Assembly (NCBI GenBank): GCA_938003515.1
Contig: CALKYL010000263.1
Location: forward strand, 1-10,132
Direction of reading: 5' to 3'
From: an uncultured bacterium
GTDB lineage: Bacteria; Planctomycetota; UBA1135; UBA2386
DNA: 10,132 bases
The notes under the pieces are model-generated. The model saw nothing but the letters and a program-made list of their open reading frames with translations, ran no database searches and was not told where the DNA came from. Shown here in pieces: positions 6,609-10,132 of this stretch (position 1 is the stretch's first letter; every line of letters begins with the position of its first letter). Both the position numbers and the translations under genes were made by a program.

Positions 6609-8543
6609 ATGTTGACCCTGTCCAACGTAGCCAAGTCCTACGGCGACCGCGTCCTGTTCGCCGACGCGGCGCTGCAGGTCAACCGCGGCGACCGGATCGG
6701 CCTGGTCGGGCCCAACGGCGCCGGCAAGTCGACGCTGTTCTCGTTGATCCTGAAGGAGGAGCCGGCGGACGACGGCCGCATCGCGATCGAACGCGACGCC
6801 GTGGTCGGCTACCTGCCGCAGGAGAGCGCGCCGATCGGAGACGAGACCGTGCTCGAGATCGCGCTGTCGATCACCGACGACTTCCTGCGCCTGCACCGCA
6901 TCATCAAGGCCTGGGAGCACGACCACCCGGTCGAGGCGCTGCATCCGGACGGCGTGCACGACGACGTGCACGACCGCTACAACGAGCTGAACGGTTATCT
7001 GGTCGAGGCCAATGCCAAGCAGATCCTCGCCGGCCTCGGCTTCCGCGACTCGGACCTCGAGCGACCGGCCCGCGAACTCAGCGGCGGCTGGGTCATGCGC
7101 GCGCATCTTGCGCGGCTGCTGACGCAGGAGCCCGACCTGTTGATGCTCGACGAGCCGACGAACCATCTCGACCTCGAGTCGTTGCTGTGGTTCCAGCAGT
7201 ATCTGAAGGGCTACCCGGGCGCGATCCTGGTCATCTCGCACGACCGCGAGTTCCTGAACCAGCTGGTCACGGCGATCGTCGAGATCCGGCACCAGAAGCT
7301 GGTGCGCTACACGGGCGACTACTCGCAGTTCCTGGTGCAGCGCGAGGCCGCCGACGCGCAGCAGCTGGCGGCCTACAAGACCCAGCAGAAGGAGATCGCG
7401 CACCTGCAGGCGTTCGCCGACCGCTTCAAGGCCAAGGCCAGCAAGGCGACGCAGGCGCAGAGCAAGCTGCGTCAGATCGAGCGCATGGAGAAAGTCGCGG
7501 CACCGGTCGCCGACGACAAGAAGGTCGGCTTCCGTTTCCCGCAGCCGATCCGCAGCGGCCAACGCGTGGTCTGGCTGGACCAGGTGCACTTCGCCTACGG
7601 CGACAAGCCGGTCTATCGCGGCGTGGACCTCGAGGTCGAGCGCGGCGAACGCGTCGTGCTGGTGGGGCCCAACGGTGCCGGCAAGTCGACGCTGCTCAAG
7701 CTCCTGGCCGAGAAGCTGGCGCCGCAGCGGGGCACGCGCGGGCTCGGCCACAACGTCTCGGCCGGCTACTACTCGCAGTATCGCGTCGACATGCTCGAGC
7801 CCGAGCGCACGGTGCTGGAGGAGGCACTCGACACGGACGCCAAGGTCACCGAGCAGGCGGTGCGCACGCTGCTGGGCTCGTTCCTGTTCTCGGGTGACGC
7901 GGTGTTCAAGCGGGTCGAGGTGCTCAGCGGTGGCGAGAAGAGCCGGCTGGCGCTGGTCAAGCTGCTGCTGAACCCGCCGAACCTGCTACTGATGGACGAG
8001 CCGACGACGCACCTCGACATGTCGAGCATCGACGCGCTGGTCGACGCGTTGAAGCAGTTCGAGGGCACGCTCGTGTTCATCAGCCACGACGTGCACTTCA
8101 TCCGCACGCTCGCCAACAAGGTGCTGCACGTCGCCGACGGCACGCTGACCCACTACATGGGCGACTACGACTTCTACCTGCACAAGACGAACTCGGCGTC
8201 GGCGCGCGCGGCGTTGACTGCGGGCAGCGGGGACGGCCCGGGCAGACAGCGCAAACAGGGCGACGAGGGCAAGCGGGCGCGGGCCTCGCACCCGGCCCGG
8301 GCGGATCGGTCGCGGCGGCCCGACATGCAGCAGCAGAAGAAGCTGGTCGAGCAGCTGGAGCGGCAGATCGACGCGCTCGAGCAGCGTAACGCTGCGATCG
8401 CCACCGAGCTGGAGCTGCCCGAGACGTGGGGCGACGGCGCGCGCAGCGGCGAACTCAAGCGCGAGCTGGACCGCAATGCGGCCCGCCTCGTCGAGCTGAC
8501 GGCCGATTGGGAGGTCGAGGCCGGCCGACTCGAAGTCGGCTGA
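6609..8543 (+). CDS. ABC-F family ATPase (Uup/YheS-like, ribosome-associated type)
   Basis: 644 residues with two ATPase domains and no membrane segments, so cytoplasmic. Domain 1: Walker A GPNGAGKST (34-42), signature LSGG (157-160), Walker B LLMLDE (177-182) within DEPTNHLD, switch H211. Domain 2: GPNGAGKST (353-361), LSGGEKSR (439-446), LLLMDE (459-464), switch H493. Both catalytic glutamates are present. The linker (about 243-300) with AFADRFKAKASKATQAQSKL is the ABC-F interdomain P-site tRNA-interaction motif region. A basic, low-complexity segment (about 538-572) leads to a C-terminal coiled coil (573-640), as in Uup-like members. The family acts on the ribosome as translation factors; some protect against ribosome-targeting antibiotics, but nothing here shows resistance. 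The start ATG 6609 lacks a Shine-Dalgarno; CATACT at 6592-6597 is a weak -10 candidate. The second domain has DEPTTHLD rather than DEPTNHLD. Confidence 0.95.
   Translation: MLTLSNVAKSYGDRVLFADAALQVNRGDRIGLVGPNGAGKSTLFSLILKEEPADDGRIAIERDAVVGYLPQESAPIGDETVLEIALSITDDFLRLHRIIKAWEHDHPVEALHPDGVHDDVHDRYNELNGYLVEANAKQILAGLGFRDSDLERPARELSGGWVMRAHLARLLTQEPDLLMLDEPTNHLDLESLLWFQQYLKGYPGAILVISHDREFLNQLVTAIVEIRHQKLVRYTGDYSQFLVQREAADAQQLAAYKTQQKEIAHLQAFADRFKAKASKATQAQSKLRQIERMEKVAAPVADDKKVGFRFPQPIRSGQRVVWLDQVHFAYGDKPVYRGVDLEVERGERVVLVGPNGAGKSTLLKLLAEKLAPQRGTRGLGHNVSAGYYSQYRVDMLEPERTVLEEALDTDAKVTEQAVRTLLGSFLFSGDAVFKRVEVLSGGEKSRLALVKLLLNPPNLLLMDEPTTHLDMSSIDALVDALKQFEGTLVFISHDVHFIRTLANKVLHVADGTLTHYMGDYDFYLHKTNSASARAALTAGSGDGPGRQRKQGDEGKRARASHPARADRSRRPDMQQQKKLVEQLERQIDALEQRNAAIATELELPETWGDGARSGELKRELDRNAARLVELTADWEVEAGRLEVG
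8524..8540 (+). terminator. Possible terminator hairpin at the ABC-F stop (no T tract)
   Basis: A perfect 7-bp stem GCCGACT/AGTCGGC with loop CGA covers the last codons of the ABC-F gene and ends just before TGA 8541-8543. There is no following run of T, so it would not be a classical intrinsic terminator. It may only protect or pause the transcript, or be chance in GC-rich DNA. Confidence 0.25.
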
Positions 8544-8846
8544 CAGCAGATCGGCGCGCGGTCCCCGCCACGCGAGGCGAGGACCACCGCTCGGCTCGGC
8601 GCTCGGCGCGCTGCTCGGACGTCGCGGACCGCACGGCGACGGCCCGCCGCAGCGGCGGGATCTGGCGGGCACGGTGGTGCGCGATCCGCGCCGTCGAGAT
8701 CCGCTCGACCGAGGTCGAGCCCGACCAGCCGCACGAAGGCGCCGCCGGTCCTGCCCGCTCCGTCGGGTCGCGTGTGGGCCTTGCCTCGCCGTCGGCCGGC
8801 CGCACAATCGAGGGACGCAGTCGTTCTTCTTCCACGGATGGACTCC
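8544..8846. other. Non-coding stretch with two further perfect hairpins
   Basis: About 300 bases between the ABC-F gene and the secreted protein gene. Open frames cross it on both strands, but the translations are Arg/Pro/Ala-rich with no recognisable motif and no signal peptide, so I call no gene. It contains perfect hairpins CCCGCCG-CAG-CGGCGGG (8643-8659) and GCTCGACC-GA-GGTCGAGC (8703-8720, 8 bp or 7 bp with a CGAG loop). Neither has a T tract. The promoter of the gene at 8847 should lie in this region, but I see no convincing -35/-10 pair. Confidence 0.5.
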
Positions 8847-9866
8847 ATGCAGAAGCTCGCTACGGCCATCGGCCTCCTCGCTGTCCTGAGCCAATGGCTG
8901 CCCGCGCAGCCGTTCACCGCCGCGTTGGTCGCGAACCAGCCGCTCGAGGTCTTCCTCAGCGGCGTGGCGAGCCAGCCGTCGGGCCCCCTCAACACCAGCG
9001 TCTCGCTGCTCCGCACGGTCAACGCAGGCGGCGTGACGTTGTCGGCGAACCTGGACTGCGTGCCGCCGACGGCGGCGAACCCCGCGTGTTCGATCACGAC
9101 CCAATTCGACACGGGCTTCCTGAGCGCCAGCCTGGTGCCCGCGTACTTCCGTGCGGACACGACGCTCTGGATCAGCGGCCCCAGCGGCCGCTGGGGTTCG
9201 ATCGAGGTGGAACTGCTGGCGAGCGACGGGCCGTGGCCGACCGTCGACGTCGGCGACGACGGCACCAACGAAGCGGCGCCCGGGCAGTTCTACGGCGCTT
9301 TGTCTTCCGCCTACCAGACGCGCATCTGGTCGATCCCGGTGCAGCTGACGTCGGCGCCGCTGCCGGTGCGCATCGTGTTCCCCACGACCTGGCGCATCTC
9401 GACGTTCCTGCAGCGGCTCGACGTGCGCTTCGTGCCGTGGTCCGCCAGCGCGGCCGACCTCGGCACCGGCTGCCCCGAGAACCACACCGGTTGGGTCCTG
9501 GGGTCGAACGCGGACTTTCCGTATGCGTTGAGCGTCCGGCCGGGCAGCGGCGGCGCGGCCGCCCAGCTGCACGCGCGCGGCCACGGCCCGCTGCAGGCGT
9601 TCGTGGTCGCGTCCCAGCCCGCGCGGCTGCCGATCGGAACGATCCCGTTCGGCATCGGCTGCGACGACCTGTTGACCAGCGTCATCACCACCGCCGCAGG
9701 AGTCCAGGTCTCGCCGTTCCAGGATCACGAGTGGACGCTCGACGTGCCGCCGCTCCCGCCCGGCCTGACGTTCTATCTGCAGCACGTGAGCCTCTCGCCG
9801 GTGTTCGGATTCCACGCGCCGCAGGGCTACTTCGGCGTCAGCAACGCGGTGCGATACCAGACCTAG
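8847..9866 (+). CDS. Secreted planctomycete protein with a GTGCP-class C-terminal region
   Basis: 339 residues from ATG 8847, which has GGATGGA-like sequence at 8836-8842; ATG 8838 (three residues longer) is also possible. A signal peptide covers residues 1-20 (MQKLATAIGLLAVLSQWLPA, then Q). The mature protein is rich in Thr, Ser, Val and Pro and looks all-beta. The N-terminal half (about 21-200) contains ADTTLWISGPSGRWGSIEVE (103-122) and no enzyme motif. At 204-210 DLGTGCP begins the second part, a segment that recurs in many secreted planctomycete proteins. The rest (211-339) includes IPFGIGCDDLL (266-276) and ends near a PxLPPGLTFYLQ strand (301-312). Four of its cysteines (C71, C81, C209, C272) could form disulfides. 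Function unknown; a surface or extracellular structural or binding role is a guess. It stands alone in its transcription unit as far as visible. Confidence 0.88.
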   Translation: MQKLATAIGLLAVLSQWLPAQPFTAALVANQPLEVFLSGVASQPSGPLNTSVSLLRTVNAGGVTLSANLDCVPPTAANPACSITTQFDTGFLSASLVPAYFRADTTLWISGPSGRWGSIEVELLASDGPWPTVDVGDDGTNEAAPGQFYGALSSAYQTRIWSIPVQLTSAPLPVRIVFPTTWRISTFLQRLDVRFVPWSASAADLGTGCPENHTGWVLGSNADFPYALSVRPGSGGAAAQLHARGHGPLQAFVVASQPARLPIGTIPFGIGCDDLLTSVITTAAGVQVSPFQDHEWTLDVPPLPPGLTFYLQHVSLSPVFGFHAPQGYFGVSNAVRYQT

Positions 9867-10094
9867 CGGCGCGGTCCCGGCATCGCCGCGCGCACGGTGC
9901 GTCACGGGACGCGGCCGACCGGAGGCCGACTCCTCGCGTGCGGATCGCGGGGTTGCTTCGCGCGCACCGTCGCTGCAACCTCGCCGCGATGGGCGATCCG
10001 GCCACGTCCGCTGCACCCGCCGATCCGCGTGCGCCCGCCGGGCGCGCCCGCCAGCCTTGCGACGGTGCCTTCGCCGTTGTGGAGGGCGCAGCTC
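9867..10094. other. Intergenic region before the last gene
   Basis: No gene is supported here on either strand. A short imperfect stem CGGCC-gaccgga-GGCCG lies at 9912-9928, and CGCGCGCAC occurs twice (near 9887 and 9958). No T tract marks a terminator. Any promoter for the gene at 10095 would be in this stretch but is not evident. Confidence 0.4.
10081..10086 (+). promoter_or_regulatory. Ribosome binding site of the gene starting at 10095
   Basis: GGAGGG, eight bases before ATG 10095. It is the strongest Shine-Dalgarno in the right half of the window and is the main reason for calling the truncated gene there. Confidence 0.6.
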
Positions 10095-10132
10095 ATGAAG
10101 CGGCTGGTGCCTTCTTACGCGCTGGCGGCGGC
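10095..10132 (+). CDS. Start of an exported protein (runs off the right edge)
   Basis: Only 12 full codons are visible: MKRLVPSYALAA, followed by two further bases. A Lys-Arg pair, then a hydrophobic Ala/Leu run, looks like the beginning of a Sec signal peptide, in keeping with the secreted neighbour at 8847-9866. The ribosome binding site at 10081-10086 supports the start. Nothing can be said of function. Confidence 0.5.
   Translation, partial: MKRLVPSYALAA

Noticed and set aside
8455..8835. Minus-strand open frame starting MEEERLRPSIV across the gap after the ABC-F gene
   Set aside because: Arg/Ala-rich with no domain, no ribosome binding site seen, and it overlaps the real end of the ABC-F gene.
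1..10132. CRISPR array, tRNA/rRNA genes, insertion sequences or integrase
   Set aside because: No regularly spaced repeats, no cloverleaf or rRNA stretches, no transposase motifs or terminal inverted repeats were seen.

Overview
The window is very GC-rich DNA with strong G/C preference at third codon positions. Its protein types point to the phylum Planctomycetota: a secreted sulfatase, the remnant of a planctomycete-type carbohydrate esterase (SASA/sialate O-acetylesterase group), and two proteins of the secreted beta-rich class that often carries a G-T-G-C-P motif and ends in an IPN...L.G..F..Q segment. The lineage is inferred from family recall; no marker gene is present.

Left third (1-4357): a copper (or other soft-metal) envelope-defence locus. 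A truncated secreted protein is read leftward from 108. Reading rightward are a secreted cysteine-rich protein (261-692), a periplasmic protein with three TRASH/YHS-like metal-binding repeats (771-1430), a small proline-rich lipoprotein (1427-1672), a TolC/CusC-type outer-membrane lipoprotein (1674-3071) and a Tat-exported multicopper oxidase (3068-4357). The last four are packed as one translationally coupled operon: ATGA overlaps at 1427-1430 and 3068-3071, and a single base between stop and start at 1673. Each of these four has a Shine-Dalgarno-like sequence 6-7 bases before its start. Likely job: bind Cu(I) outside the cytoplasm, oxidise it, and carry metal across the outer membrane. No RND pump, adaptor, P-type ATPase or regulator is visible here; they may lie outside the window.

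Middle (4358-6594): a broken SASA-type esterase (about 4488-4799, rightward) meets, tail to tail, a secreted formylglycine sulfatase (4804-6165, leftward). Upstream of the sulfatase on the same strand is a 131-codon orphan C-terminal domain of the planctomycete secreted-protein class (6199-6594). This looks like a decayed patch of polysaccharide-degradation and surface genes.

Right part (6595-10132): an ABC-F ATPase (6609-8543) with a C-terminal coiled coil, a 303-base non-coding stretch with perfect short hairpins, a secreted GTGCP-class protein (8847-9866), a 228-base gap, and the first 12 codons of another exported protein starting at 10095 behind a good ribosome binding site.
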